A DNA stretch of 64,000 nucleotides from Massilia sp. 9I (lineage in GTDB: Bacteria; Pseudomonadota; Gammaproteobacteria; Burkholderiales; Burkholderiaceae_D): assembly GCF_902506415.1 (NCBI RefSeq), contig NZ_LR733275.1, positions 4,750,176 through 4,814,175 of the forward strand, in the 5' to 3' direction. Positions 1 to 7,736 of the stretch are shown here, in pieces. A program made the position numbers and the translations under genes. Every line of letters starts with the position of its first letter. Positions within the stretch are counted from its first letter, which is position 1. A model generated the notes under the pieces. It saw nothing but the letters and a program-made list of their open reading frames with translations, searched no databases and was not told where the DNA came from.

Positions 1-395
1 ACGAACTGCGAGGTGCCCAGCTTCTGGTTTTCCATCAGCTCGAAGCCGACGTTGCCGCCCTTCGGCAGGCCCTGGGCGGCGAGTTTGAGGCGCAGGTCGT
101 GGATCTGTTCGGCCGGGACCAGGATCGCGCTGCCGCCTTCGGAAAACTTGTACTTGACCCCCATCTGGTCGAGCGAGGCGGTGATCGCGCCGCCGTCGCG
201 GTCGCTGTAGTTCGAGAACAGCACGCGGTATTCCGGCGCCTGGCTCCACATCCAGAGGGCGGCCATGATGGCCACGACCAGGGCGATGCCGCCACCGAGG
301 GCGACGCGCTTGCCCATTGTCGTTTGCAAAAAGCCCTGTTTCGCCTCTTGGTCGGGCGCCGGGGTGTCGATCAGTTCTTCAGCAACTGCTGCCAT
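1..395 (-). CDS. fliF: FliF, flagellar MS-ring protein (5' part only)
   Basis: The first 131 residues of FliF, the inner-membrane MS-ring protein on which the basal body is built; the rest lies beyond base 1. The visible part has a short cytoplasmic N-terminus, one hydrophobic segment at about residues 31-50, then the start of the periplasmic ring domain with EYRVLFSNYSDRDGGAI (about 55-71), typical of FliF. The ATG at 393-395 fits the family N-terminus. It is divergent from fliE, whose product links the MS ring to the rod. Truncated only by the window edge. Confidence 0.95.
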   Translation of the reverse strand, partial: MAAVAEELIDTPAPDQEAKQGFLQTTMGKRVALGGGIALVVAIMAALWMWSQAPEYRVLFSNYSDRDGGAITASLDQMGVKYKFSEGGSAILVPAEQIHDLRLKLAAQGLPKGGNVGFELMENQKLGTSQF

Positions 396-569
396 GGTGG
401 GTTAACTGTCCAGGATGGAGGGATTAGACGAGATTATGAAGCCACAGAGCAACATTCAAACCCTGAAATAGGGGTGGAAAACCGTGCTTCTTCACACGAG
501 GAAATTGCTTGGGCACTGATATTCTGACAGCCTGAACAAAGTGGATTGCCTCACGAGCAGGAGAGAACG

Positions 570-935
570 ATGAGTATTGGTGGAATCGGCGGCATCGACA
601 GTAGCCGCATCCAGGCGATGATGGAGCAGCTGAAATCCGCGGCAACCAAGCCGGCGGCCAGTCCCGTTGCGCCGGCAGGCATTGGTGGCGTGGCCCAGCC
701 GGCCGTCGCCAAGCTCGACTTCGCCGATGCGCTGAAGAGCTCGCTCCAGCAGGTCAGCAATACCCAGAAAACTGCGGAGGAGCTCGGTCAACGCTTTGCG
801 ATGGGCGATGATACCGTGAGTCTGTCCGACACGATGATCGCGATGCAGAAATCCAGCATCGCTTTCCAGGGTACGGTGCAAGTACGCAACAAACTGGTGT
901 CAGCCTATCACGACATCATGAACATGCAGGTGTAA
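570..935 (+). CDS. fliE: FliE, flagellar hook-basal body adaptor
   Basis: A 121-residue FliE, the small protein joining the MS ring to the proximal rod. The C-terminal half (SLSDTMIAMQKSSIAFQGTV, then RNKLVSAYHDIMNMQV) is the classic FliE signature. The frame is open upstream to 546, but I chose the ATG at 570 because an AGGAGA ribosome site lies 5-6 nt before it and the product then starts with MSIGGIGGID. It is a little longer than the usual 104-113 residues because of an Ala/Pro-rich stretch around residues 27-50. It is alone on the plus strand, divergent from fliF and followed at once by a strong terminator. Confidence 0.95.
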   Translation: MSIGGIGGIDSSRIQAMMEQLKSAATKPAASPVAPAGIGGVAQPAVAKLDFADALKSSLQQVSNTQKTAEELGQRFAMGDDTVSLSDTMIAMQKSSIAFQGTVQVRNKLVSAYHDIMNMQV

Positions 936-958
936 GCCTGGCAAGTTCCAGTCAAGAG

Positions 959-982
959 ACCGGCCCGCGCGGCCGGTTTTTT
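959..982 (+). terminator. Rho-independent terminator after fliE
   Basis: A perfect 7-bp stem, ACCGGCC (959-965) and GGCCGGT (971-977), with a 5-nt loop, followed by a run of T. It lies 24 nt after the fliE stop, so fliE is probably monocistronic. The distal half (967-984) is repeated exactly at 1145-1162. Confidence 0.9.
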
Positions 983-1011
983 ATTGCCGATAAGTCTTTG
1001 AAGCCCCTACC

Positions 1012-1137
1012 GGGGTCAGGTCTAACATTTCTACACGGCCTCTACCGTAGACCCGATTTTCGTTGAAGTATCAGGCGCAAAAGCGGCTAGCACTCGTCGT
1101 ACTGTCGAGGTCGTGTATGAATGTTAGACGTGACCCT
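1012..1137. repeat. MITE/REPIN-like palindromic element
   Basis: The left arm starts at 1012 with GGGGTCAGGTCTAACATT. The right arm (about 1100-1137), read on the other strand, is GGGTCACGTCTAACATT followed by further matches. The arms pair imperfectly over about 37 bp, with some 30 matches, around a non-palindromic core of about 45 bp. There is no coding capacity. This looks like a non-autonomous element or a pair of inverted REP units. An 18-bp direct repeat of the fliE terminator flanks it at 967-984 and 1145-1162. Confidence 0.6.
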
Positions 1138-1225
1138 GAATACTGCGCGGCCGGTTTTTTATGGCGGAATGATCGTGGAGATTGGTTAGTTTTTTCTAAG
1201 GGGCAACTGATAAGCTGGACGGATA

Positions 1226-1915
1226 TTGTCAGCACCCACCGCCATGCCAGCCATTCCGTCATCCTTGCGCCTTCCTGCACCGCGCTACCTGCGCCCGATC
1301 CTGTTGCTGGCCCTCGCCGCCTACGGCGCCAGCCTGGCCACGCCGGCCTTTATCTGCGCCACGGGCGAGGGTTTCCTCGGCTACGAAGTCTTGATGACGG
1401 GCTGGGTCGGTCTGCTCGCCCTCGATCCACGCTGGCTGGCCAATCCGTTAGCCCTCTGGATGCTTTGCTCGGCCCTGTTCGGTTCACGCGGCAAATACAC
1501 CGTGCTGGGCGGTGTCTTCACGCTCGTGCTTGCCGCTGCCTCGGTGCTGCCCGCAATCGGCTGCGCCGGGGACCCAGGCACTGCGGCCCTGTCGCTCGGC
1601 CTCGGCGCCGGCGGCTATCTCTGGATCGCGGCGGTGTCGGCGGTGGCGATCTGCGCCATGCGGGAGGTGTCCCGCCGGGAAGCGGCTGTGCCCCTGCCGC
1701 CACTTGTGGTCCGCCCGGTCGACGAGGCGGTGCGGGCCGCCCTGGTCGATTTCCGCGCGGGGCGGGCCGCCCGGGCGCGCTGCCCCGATTGCCGCGCGCT
1801 CATCCTGCTCACGGTGGAGGGCGAACGCAGTGCATCCGGCTCGCGGCATGTAGCGATGGCCTGCGCCTGCGGCGCCTGCGATGGAAAATATGAGGTGCTG
1901 GACCGGCCGGACTAG
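1226..1915 (+). CDS. Membrane protein with C-terminal zinc-ribbon-like domain
   Basis: I do not recognise the family. The 229-residue product has about four hydrophobic segments in its first 145 residues (around 23-45, 57-75, 90-110 and 122-143). A cytoplasmic tail follows, carrying CPDC and then CACGAC, which together resemble a zinc ribbon. The frame starts at a TTG at 1226 with a weak GGACGGA upstream; an ATG at 1244 is an alternative with no visible ribosome site. The gene follows the palindromic element and ends 21 nt before the convergent nsrR. The function is unknown. Base composition matches the neighbours. Confidence 0.7.
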   Translation: MSAPTAMPAIPSSLRLPAPRYLRPILLLALAAYGASLATPAFICATGEGFLGYEVLMTGWVGLLALDPRWLANPLALWMLCSALFGSRGKYTVLGGVFTLVLAAASVLPAIGCAGDPGTAALSLGLGAGGYLWIAAVSAVAICAMREVSRREAAVPLPPLVVRPVDEAVRAALVDFRAGRAARARCPDCRALILLTVEGERSASGSRHVAMACACGACDGKYEVLDRPD

Positions 1916-1935
1916 GTCTGTCCGACGGAAGCCAC

Positions 1936-2397
1936 TTATGCTGCGCGGGTTTCTTTGCGCTGGAAAGTAACGGGGATGCTGCCGTCGCGCGGCGCCGGTT
2001 CCGGCAGCAGCGAAGCGAGGGTGTGGCGGTCGAGTTCGGCGAGGTAGGCCGAGGTGGCGTTGGTCAGTACGCCCTTGAGGCTGCAGGCCTTGACCAGCCC
2101 GCAGGGATTGCCGGCCGGGTCGAAGCACTCGGCCATGTAGAAATCGGTTTCGCTCTGGCGCACGACGGCGCCGATATTGATGTCTTCCGGACGGTGCGCC
2201 AGCCGGAAGCCGCCATTGCGGCCGCGGATAGTCTCGATGACGCCGTTACGGCCTAGCTCGTGCACTACCTTCATCAGGTGGTTCTTCGAGATGCTGTGCA
2301 GGTCCGCGATCTCCTGGATCGTCACCAGGCGGCCCGGATTACTGCCCAGATGGAGCAGGGTCCGCAAGGTGTAATCGGTGAAGGAGGTCAGGCGCAT
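1936..2397 (-). CDS. nsrR: NsrR-type Rrf2-family nitric-oxide-sensing repressor
   Basis: A 153-residue Rrf2-family regulator. An N-terminal winged helix-turn-helix (MRLTSFTDYTLRTLL) is followed by three cysteines at about 91, 99 and 105 in the context PCGLVKACSLKG, the Fe-S cluster ligands characteristic of NsrR. NsrR represses NO-detoxification genes and is released when NO damages the cluster. I chose the ATG at 2395-2397 because Rrf2 proteins begin MRLT. The frame is open another 87 bases upstream, but that part is unlike the family. It is divergent from a NarL-type regulator. No NO-detoxification gene lies nearby. Confidence 0.88.
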   Translation of the reverse strand: MRLTSFTDYTLRTLLHLGSNPGRLVTIQEIADLHSISKNHLMKVVHELGRNGVIETIRGRNGGFRLAHRPEDINIGAVVRQSETDFYMAECFDPAGNPCGLVKACSLKGVLTNATSAYLAELDRHTLASLLPEPAPRDGSIPVTFQRKETRAA

Positions 2398-2440
2398 GAT
2401 CAGCGGAGTATACCCCATACCACCGCCGCCGAACGCCATT

Positions 2441-2457
2441 TGGCATGCAGATGGCAT
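2441..2457. promoter_or_regulatory. Possible operator: TGGCAT direct repeats
   Basis: TGGCAT occurs at 2441-2446 and 2452-2457, 11 bp apart and so on one helix face, about 45 bp upstream of the nsrR start and 115 bp upstream of the divergent regulator. The spacing suits a dimeric regulator. It only loosely resembles published NsrR boxes. Confidence 0.3.
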
Positions 2458-2573
2458 ACATATCGACCAGTTATTACAAAGCATTACTTGCCTAACCGTT
2501 CTTGCCGTTTCAATATGTCGGAATTCCGGACCACAGGTCCTTACCGTCCGTCGCCGTTTGCCGGAGCAAGCAC

Positions 2574-3200
2574 ATGCAACCGATCTCTTCCGCCGTACAT
2601 ATCATGCACGCCGACCCGATCATGACCGTCGGGCTGCATGCCGTCCTCGCCGACCAGCCGGGTCTGCGCGTCACCACCCACTTGCGCCAGCCCGAGGCAC
2701 AGCGGGTCGCGCGTGTACTCGTCACCGATTACGACAGCGGCATCGCGCTGGCGCGCCAGCCGGCCCTGGGCGGGCTGGCGCCCAACGTGCTGGTCGTGAC
2801 CCAGTTCGACAAGGAATGGGAAGTGCGCCTGGCGATGGATGCCGGCGTGGCCGGCTACCTGCTGCAGTCCTGCGGCACCGACGAACTGGCGCACGCGGTC
2901 GACCAGCTGGCGCGCGGCCAGCGCTACCTGAGCGAATCGATGACCCGCAGCGTCGCCGACAGCCTGACGCGCGAGTCGCTCACCGGCCGCGAGACCGACG
3001 TCCTGCAGCTGCTGGCACAGGGCTGCTGCAACAAGTCGATCGCGCGCAAGCTCGGCATCGGCGTGGGCACCGTGAAGACCCACGTGAAGGGAGTCATGAG
3101 CAAGCTCGACGCCACCGCGCGCACCCATGCCGTGGTGGTGGCCACCCAGCGCGGCCTGATCCGCCCCGGCGGCGCCGGCGCCCAGGCCTGCTCGGCCTGA
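2574..3200 (+). CDS. NarL/LuxR-family regulator with atypical receiver
   Basis: A 208-residue protein with a receiver-like N-terminal domain (about 6-115) and a C-terminal LuxR helix-turn-helix (about 135-200; LTGRETDVLQLLAQG, then GVGTVKTHVKGVMSKL). The receiver keeps Asp52 (VTDYD). The acidic cluster near the N-terminus is reduced to HADP, and the invariant Lys of the phosphorylation site is Gln98 (GYLLQS). It may therefore be regulated without phosphorylation. I chose the ATG at 2574, which has GGAG 8 nt upstream; the frame is open further 5' but with no ribosome site. No partner kinase lies next to it. Confidence 0.85.
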   Translation: MQPISSAVHIMHADPIMTVGLHAVLADQPGLRVTTHLRQPEAQRVARVLVTDYDSGIALARQPALGGLAPNVLVVTQFDKEWEVRLAMDAGVAGYLLQSCGTDELAHAVDQLARGQRYLSESMTRSVADSLTRESLTGRETDVLQLLAQGCCNKSIARKLGIGVGTVKTHVKGVMSKLDATARTHAVVVATQRGLIRPGGAGAQACSA

Positions 3201-3204
3201 ATCC

Positions 3205-3669
3205 TTACATGCCCGGCGCCGGGTGCTCCGGCAGCGGGTTGCGCAGGCTCAGGTTGATCACGTTCCAGCCGCGGATCGCGGCGATCGTATAGCCCAGTTC
3301 GGCAATTTCCACGTCACTGAAATACTCGCGCAGCGCCGGCCAGGCGCTGTCGGTCTCGTCGCGTCCGGGTAGGGCGTTGACGGCGTCGGCCCAGGCCAGC
3401 GCGGCGCGTTCGCGCGCACTGAAGAAAGGCGCTTCGCGCCAGCCGGCGAGGGCGTTCAGGTGGCGCGGATCCGCGCCCTGCTTGATGAGGTCGCGCCAGT
3501 GCATGTCGACGCAGACCCCGCAGCCATTGAGCTGCGAGACGCGCAGTTGCACCAGTTCCACCAGGCGCGCACCGAGCGAGCTGTTCTTGGTGGACTGGGA
3601 CAGGGCGATCATCGCCTTCAGGTTGGCGGGGGCGAGGGTGAACAGGGGAATGCGGGCTGCGTGCGTCAT
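3205..3669 (-). CDS. Carboxymuconolactone decarboxylase / AhpD-family protein
   Basis: A 154-residue AhpD-like protein with the redox motif CxxCxxxH at Cys50, Cys53 and His57 (NGCGVCVDMHW), followed by the helical SARERAALAWADAVNAL segment typical of the alkylhydroperoxidase fold. Such proteins reduce peroxides through a thiol pair. The substrate cannot be told. I chose the ATG at 3667-3669, with AGGA upstream. It lies 101 nt downstream of the PAS-GGDEF gene on the same strand and is convergent with the NarL-type regulator. Confidence 0.87.
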   Translation of the reverse strand: MTHAARIPLFTLAPANLKAMIALSQSTKNSSLGARLVELVQLRVSQLNGCGVCVDMHWRDLIKQGADPRHLNALAGWREAPFFSARERAALAWADAVNALPGRDETDSAWPALREYFSDVEIAELGYTIAAIRGWNVINLSLRNPLPEHPAPGM

Positions 3670-3769
3670 GCTGCGGGTCCTTTCAGGAATGGGGAAGGCG
3701 CCCTTTGCGCCCTCCATGCCTGCAAGACGAGCCAGCCGCACGCGGTGTGACATGCCGCCGCTTTTCTCC

Positions 3770-5032
3770 TCAGGCGACGCCGACCACCCACTGGCCGTCG
3801 CGCTCGCACGCCATCCTGTTCTTGCCCGCGTTCTTGGCCACGTACATGGCCCCATCGGCGCGCGACAGAAGGCGGTCGGCGCTGTCGCCCGGGCGGTAGA
3901 GGGCCATGCCGATGCTTGCGCCGGGCTCGGTACGGCCGGCCAGTTCGGGGTAGGGCTGGCTTGCCGCGTGCAGGATCTTGCCGGCTACTTGTTCGGCGTC
4001 GTGCCAGGTATCGCCCAGGTGATCGAGCAGGACCACGAATTCGTCACCCGCCAGGCGCGCCACCACGTCGGTGCGACGTACCGCTATTCTCAGGCGCTGG
4101 CCGAAGGCGCTCAGCACCGCGTCTCCGGCTTCGTGACCGCAGAGGTCGTTGACGGCCTTGAAGCCGTCCAGGTCGATGAACAGCAGCACCAGCGGGCGCG
4201 GCGCGCGTCCGAGGGCGTCGATCGCGTGCTGCAGGCGGCCCATGAATTCGTAGCGGTTGGGCAGGCCGGTCAGGAAGTCGTGGGTGGCGCGGTAGTGCAG
4301 CTGCTCGGACATGCGGCGCTGCTCGGAAACGTCGCGCCCCATGCAGAACATGCGGCCGTCGCTGTCGACGCGGGTGCTCCATTCGATCCAGCGCCAGCTG
4401 CCATTGGCGTGGCGAAAGCGATTGCGAAAGCCCAGCACCGAGCCGCCGCCGGCAAGCGTGCTCGCCTGTTCGGTGGTGCGGCCCACATCGTCCGGATGGA
4501 TGAACTCCATGAATGGCCGCGCCATCAGCTCAACTTCGTCCCATCCCAGCAGCTCGCGCCAGGCAGGATTGACCTGGACCAGGTAGCCATTGGGATTACA
4601 GATCGACAGCAGGTCGGGCGACAGGGCGAACAAGGCGTCGCGGTCTTCGAGCGCCTTCTTTTGCTCTGTGATGTCGACAATGTGCACGACGACGAAATGC
4701 GGCCGGCCCAGCGTGTCCCGGCACAGTGTTGCGGTCAGCAGGCCCCAGATGATGCTGCCGTCGGCGCGGCGGTAACGTTTTTCCGACCTGAAGGCGTCGA
4801 TCTCGCCTGTGCGCAGCCGTTCGACCCAGTCGAGATCGCTGACGTGGTCGTCGGGATGGCTGATGTCCTTGCAGTCGCGCTGCTGCAGCGATGTATGCGT
4901 GTATCCCAGCAGACGGCACAGCGCAGGATTGACGTCGATCCAGTGTCCGTTCAGGTCGAGCAGCGCCATACCCGTATCCGACTGGGAGAAGGCAGCATGG
5001 TAGTGATTTATGTCGGGAGCAGGCGTGGACAT
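3770..5032 (-). CDS. PAS-PAS-GGDEF diguanylate cyclase (AGDEF variant)
   Basis: A 420-residue soluble sensor enzyme. PAS/PAC domains lie at about 10-125 and 130-240, and a GGDEF domain that makes cyclic di-GMP at about 250-412. The active-site loop reads AGDEF (328-332) instead of GGDEF, a variant active in some known cyclases. The inhibitory RxxD I-site is present as RRTD (319-322), the usual five residues before it. There are no membrane segments. I took the ATG at 5032; a GTG at 5041 is an equal alternative, as neither has a strong ribosome site. It sits between ycgR and the AhpD-like gene on the same strand, so its product may feed the YcgR brake. Confidence 0.92.
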   Translation of the reverse strand: MSTPAPDINHYHAAFSQSDTGMALLDLNGHWIDVNPALCRLLGYTHTSLQQRDCKDISHPDDHVSDLDWVERLRTGEIDAFRSEKRYRRADGSIIWGLLTATLCRDTLGRPHFVVVHIVDITEQKKALEDRDALFALSPDLLSICNPNGYLVQVNPAWRELLGWDEVELMARPFMEFIHPDDVGRTTEQASTLAGGGSVLGFRNRFRHANGSWRWIEWSTRVDSDGRMFCMGRDVSEQRRMSEQLHYRATHDFLTGLPNRYEFMGRLQHAIDALGRAPRPLVLLFIDLDGFKAVNDLCGHEAGDAVLSAFGQRLRIAVRRTDVVARLAGDEFVVLLDHLGDTWHDAEQVAGKILHAASQPYPELAGRTEPGASIGMALYRPGDSADRLLSRADGAMYVAKNAGKNRMACERDGQWVVGVA

Positions 5033-5123
5033 CCAGGGCACTCGGCAAGAAAGTGCCTGAAGTGTAGCTGATACGATGTTAAAAAGACAGCAAAATTGCC
5101 AAGCGGTAAAGTTCGGCGATGGC

Positions 5124-5873
5124 TCAGGCGAGGCCGGCCAGGCGGGCGTTGCGTTCGCGTTCCAGCTTGGTGATATAGCGCTGCACGCCGGCCATGCCGC
5201 CGCGCGAAATGTCGATGAACTGCAGGCCGATGCGGCGGTTGGTCTTGTTGTTCAGCAGGGTCATGTCGAGCGAGTTGCGGATCTGCAGCGCGACCGTGAC
5301 CGGGCCGATTTCGGGCAGCTCGATGCGGCAGTTGGGGATCGTTTCGCCGATCGTGGTGCTGAGCTGGAACTTGTTGTCGAGGATGGCGATGCCGCCGCAG
5401 CTGATGTCGTGCAGCGGGAAGACGGCGGTGCCGGCGCCCAGTTCGGGCGGCAGCGGGATGATCGCGCGCACCGGGTTCGAGACCGGGGTCTCCATGCGGT
5501 AGTACTCGCGGCGCTGCAGGCGGATCAGGCTGGGGGGAATGTCGGCGCGCAGCGCGCTATCGCCCTTGTACAGGGTGGGGCGCAGGTTCTCGGCCTTGAA
5601 CAGGATGCGGATCTTGTCGAGCGAGGTCTCGCAGCGCACCGTGCCGGCGTCGATGATGCGCTCGTTCTGCATGCGCTCGATCGAGCGGTCCAGCACCATG
5701 CTGTTGGTATCCGGGTCGACTTCGAGGACGGTGGTGACGCAGACGTCGGCCTCGCCCTTGATCAGCATGCGCACCAGCTGGTGCTTCTCGCCGATCTGGC
5801 GCAACAGCGCCATGATCTCGCGGCGCGACTCCACCTCGTAGTCGTGCCAATTATCCAGGTCCTGATCATTCAT
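5124..5873 (-). CDS. ycgR: YcgR-type PilZ flagellar brake protein
   Basis: A 249-residue protein with an N-terminal YcgR domain (about 10-115) and a C-terminal PilZ domain (about 119-240). The c-di-GMP-binding motifs are RREYYR (121-126, RxxxR) and DISCGG (156-161, D/NxSxxG). YcgR bound to c-di-GMP slows or biases the flagellar motor. I chose the ATG at 5873, which overlaps the upstream flhB-like gene by 8 nt, suggesting translational coupling. The longer open frame upstream is only the alternative frame of that gene. Confidence 0.93.
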   Translation of the reverse strand: MNDQDLDNWHDYEVESRREIMALLRQIGEKHQLVRMLIKGEADVCVTTVLEVDPDTNSMVLDRSIERMQNERIIDAGTVRCETSLDKIRILFKAENLRPTLYKGDSALRADIPPSLIRLQRREYYRMETPVSNPVRAIIPLPPELGAGTAVFPLHDISCGGIAILDNKFQLSTTIGETIPNCRIELPEIGPVTVALQIRNSLDMTLLNNKTNRRIGLQFIDISRGGMAGVQRYITKLERERNARLAGLA

Positions 5874-6246
5874 TACTTGTACCAGCGTTTGCCGCGTCGT
5901 CCAGGTTGAGGTGGGGCGTCGGATCGGGCGGGGGCGGAAGCGGTTGCCCAAGCGGGGCCCCCTGCTTTTGAGCCGACTCAATATGATATAGCCAGGCCAA
6001 CAGTTCCGCAATTGCGCGATACAGCGCGGGCGGAATTTCGCGGTCCAGGTCCACGCCCATCAGCAATTGCACCAAATCCTTGGATTCGTGCACGAAGACG
6101 CCGGCTTCCTTGGCGCGGCGCATGATTTGTTCGGCCACCAGGCCCTGGCCCTTGGCCACGACCTTGGGCGCGGCGTCACCGCTGCCATAGGCGATGGCGA
6201 CGGCGCTCTGGCGCCGCGCCTGTGCGCCGTCCTTCGCTTCAGTCAT
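5866..6246 (-). CDS. FlhB C-terminal-like protein (FhlB type)
   Basis: A 126-residue stand-alone relative of the cytoplasmic domain of FlhB, the export switch. AVAIAYGSGD, then VVAKGQGLVAEQIMRRAKEAG and LDREIPPALYRAIAELLAWLY, follow the FlhB-C fold from strand 1 to the last helix. The membrane part and the self-cleaving NPTH motif are absent; the corresponding position reads ARRQSAV. It overlaps fliK upstream and ycgR downstream by 8 nt each. Known stand-alone homologues (FhlB/FlhX) can partly replace FlhB-C. A Pro-rich tail (about 101-112) follows the domain. Confidence 0.88.
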   Translation of the reverse strand: MTEAKDGAQARRQSAVAIAYGSGDAAPKVVAKGQGLVAEQIMRRAKEAGVFVHESKDLVQLLMGVDLDREIPPALYRAIAELLAWLYHIESAQKQGAPLGQPLPPPPDPTPHLNLDDAANAGTSNE

Positions 6247-7378
6247 GGGGAGAAGCGTCCGGGAGCGCGCGCACGTCGAAGCCGGCGAGCTGGGTGCCGG
6301 CAGCTTCCAGGGCGCCGGCCAGGCTGCCCATGTGACGGCGCAGCAGATCCGCGGTGTCCGTGCTGCCGGCCGCGAATTGCAGCTGCAGGCGCCCGTTGGA
6401 GAGTGTCAGGCGCGCGTCGAGCTCGCCCAGCTCGGGGAAGTGCAGGCGCAGGCGGCTGTGCCAGGAGGTCTCGGGCTCGCCCGCCTCCTCGTGGCCTTCG
6501 CGCGTGTCGCGCTGGACTTCCAGCTGCATCGGTTGGCCCGGCCACAGGTTGCCCTGCCAGGCGAGCTGCGCCTGCTCCTGGGTCGCCAGCTGCAGGTTGA
6601 TGAACTGGGCGGTGGCCGGGTCCAGCGGCGACTGGCGCACGCCCTCGCGCGCCAGCTGCTGCTGCGGTTCGGCGTTCAGCTCGGCCAGAGGGCGCGCACC
6701 CTGGGCCCATTCGGCCACGTGCGATTCGTAGAACAGGCCGCTTTTGCCGATCGCCTGCTGCAGGCCGGCGGCGATGCTGGCGGCATCAAGGCCGGCCGCG
6801 GCCACGATCGGAGCGCGGCCGAGCGCCGCGGTCATCGGCACGTCCGCCTTCTGGGCGGCCGCGAGCACGCCGCCGATGGTCTTGCCGGCCTGGCTCAGGG
6901 TGGTGTTGTTGGCCTCCGCGCCGAGGGTCTGCGTTGCGGCGCCGGCGGCGGTCGCCTGCAGCAGCGCGCTGGCGCGCCCGACCGCGGCGCCGGCCTGGGG
7001 CGCGCTGCCTTCGCGCATGGCCAGCGGCGCCTTGCCCGGGTCTGCTCCCTTCGGCAGCGGCGGGCCGGCTTCGCTGAAGACGGGATTGGCGCCGGTCCCG
7101 ACCTGGAAGGTGGGACGCGGGTTGACGGAAACCAGGGTCAGCGGCACGTCGGCGCCCACCTGGGCGCCTGCGGGCAGCTGCATGCGGGCGGGGATATTGG
7201 CGACCTTGACGACGAAGCTGCCGTCGGTCAGTTTGGCCAGGACTTCGCCGTGCAGCGCCTTGCCCAGCTGGGGGGCGAGGGCGCGCTGGAAGGCTTGCTG
7301 GCGCGGGTCATTGAGCTGCTCGACCGGCAGGACCGGCCCGGTGCGCACGACGGCGGCGACGAGCTCGCGCGGCAGCAT
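6239..7378 (-). CDS. fliK: FliK, flagellar hook-length control protein
   Basis: A 379-residue protein with a low-complexity Ala/Pro-rich middle and a C-terminal hook-length control domain (about 285-370; WHSRLRLHFPELGELDARL, then LRRHMGSLAGALEAAG). FliK is exported as a molecular ruler and switches export from hook to filament proteins. I chose the ATG at 7378, which follows fliT by 23 nt; the longer frame upstream runs through fliT in another phase. A second fliK may exist in the fliFGHIJ operon beyond the window, so this could be a paralogue. Confidence 0.87.
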   Translation of the reverse strand: MLPRELVAAVVRTGPVLPVEQLNDPRQQAFQRALAPQLGKALHGEVLAKLTDGSFVVKVANIPARMQLPAGAQVGADVPLTLVSVNPRPTFQVGTGANPVFSEAGPPLPKGADPGKAPLAMREGSAPQAGAAVGRASALLQATAAGAATQTLGAEANNTTLSQAGKTIGGVLAAAQKADVPMTAALGRAPIVAAAGLDAASIAAGLQQAIGKSGLFYESHVAEWAQGARPLAELNAEPQQQLAREGVRQSPLDPATAQFINLQLATQEQAQLAWQGNLWPGQPMQLEVQRDTREGHEEAGEPETSWHSRLRLHFPELGELDARLTLSNGRLQLQFAAGSTDTADLLRRHMGSLAGALEAAGTQLAGFDVRALPDASPHD

Positions 7379-7401
7379 GGCGGTGCGTCGGCTCCCGCGG
7401 C

Positions 7402-7731
7402 TTAGACGCCGTAGGCGCGCGCGACGCGGCGTTCGGTCGAGGTGTTGTTGATCAGGGCCGACAGGCGCGCCATCCACGGGGAGGTCAGGTCGCGGATCTG
7501 GCGGTCGGCGGCGAGCATGCGGCGGATCGCGTCCACCTTTTTCACGCGCTGGGCGCCGGCCAGGGCCTGCGGCTCGTGTTCCTTCAGCTGGCGCACGTGC
7601 AGCGCGCACTGCTGCTCGAGCTGGGCCAGGCGGTCCCAATCGTTGTCGTTGGCGGCGCGCAGCATCTGGTCGGTGATCACCGCCATCGTTTCGTACACGT
7701 CGACGATATCTTCGCTGGTCATCTGTGGCAT
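7402..7731 (-). CDS. fliT: FliT, flagellar chaperone
   Basis: A 109-residue all-helical protein at the expected place after fliS (5-nt gap). FliT is the cytoplasmic chaperone of the filament cap FliD and can restrain FlhDC-dependent transcription. The sequence (VYETMAVITDQMLRAANDND, later RQIRDLTSPWMARL) has the FliT pattern. FliT is poorly conserved, so the call leans partly on gene order. Confidence 0.85.
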   Translation of the reverse strand: MPQMTSEDIVDVYETMAVITDQMLRAANDNDWDRLAQLEQQCALHVRQLKEHEPQALAGAQRVKKVDAIRRMLAADRQIRDLTSPWMARLSALINNTSTERRVARAYGV

Positions 7732-7736
7732 GGTGT

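Noticed and set aside
448..463. GGGTTTGAATGTTGCT on the minus strand as a sigma-54 promoter of fliF
   Set aside because: The GG and GC have the right spacing and TTGC is present, but the conserved CAC of the -24 element is missing, and this lineage probably uses FlhDC/sigma-28 for flagellar control. Too weak to list.
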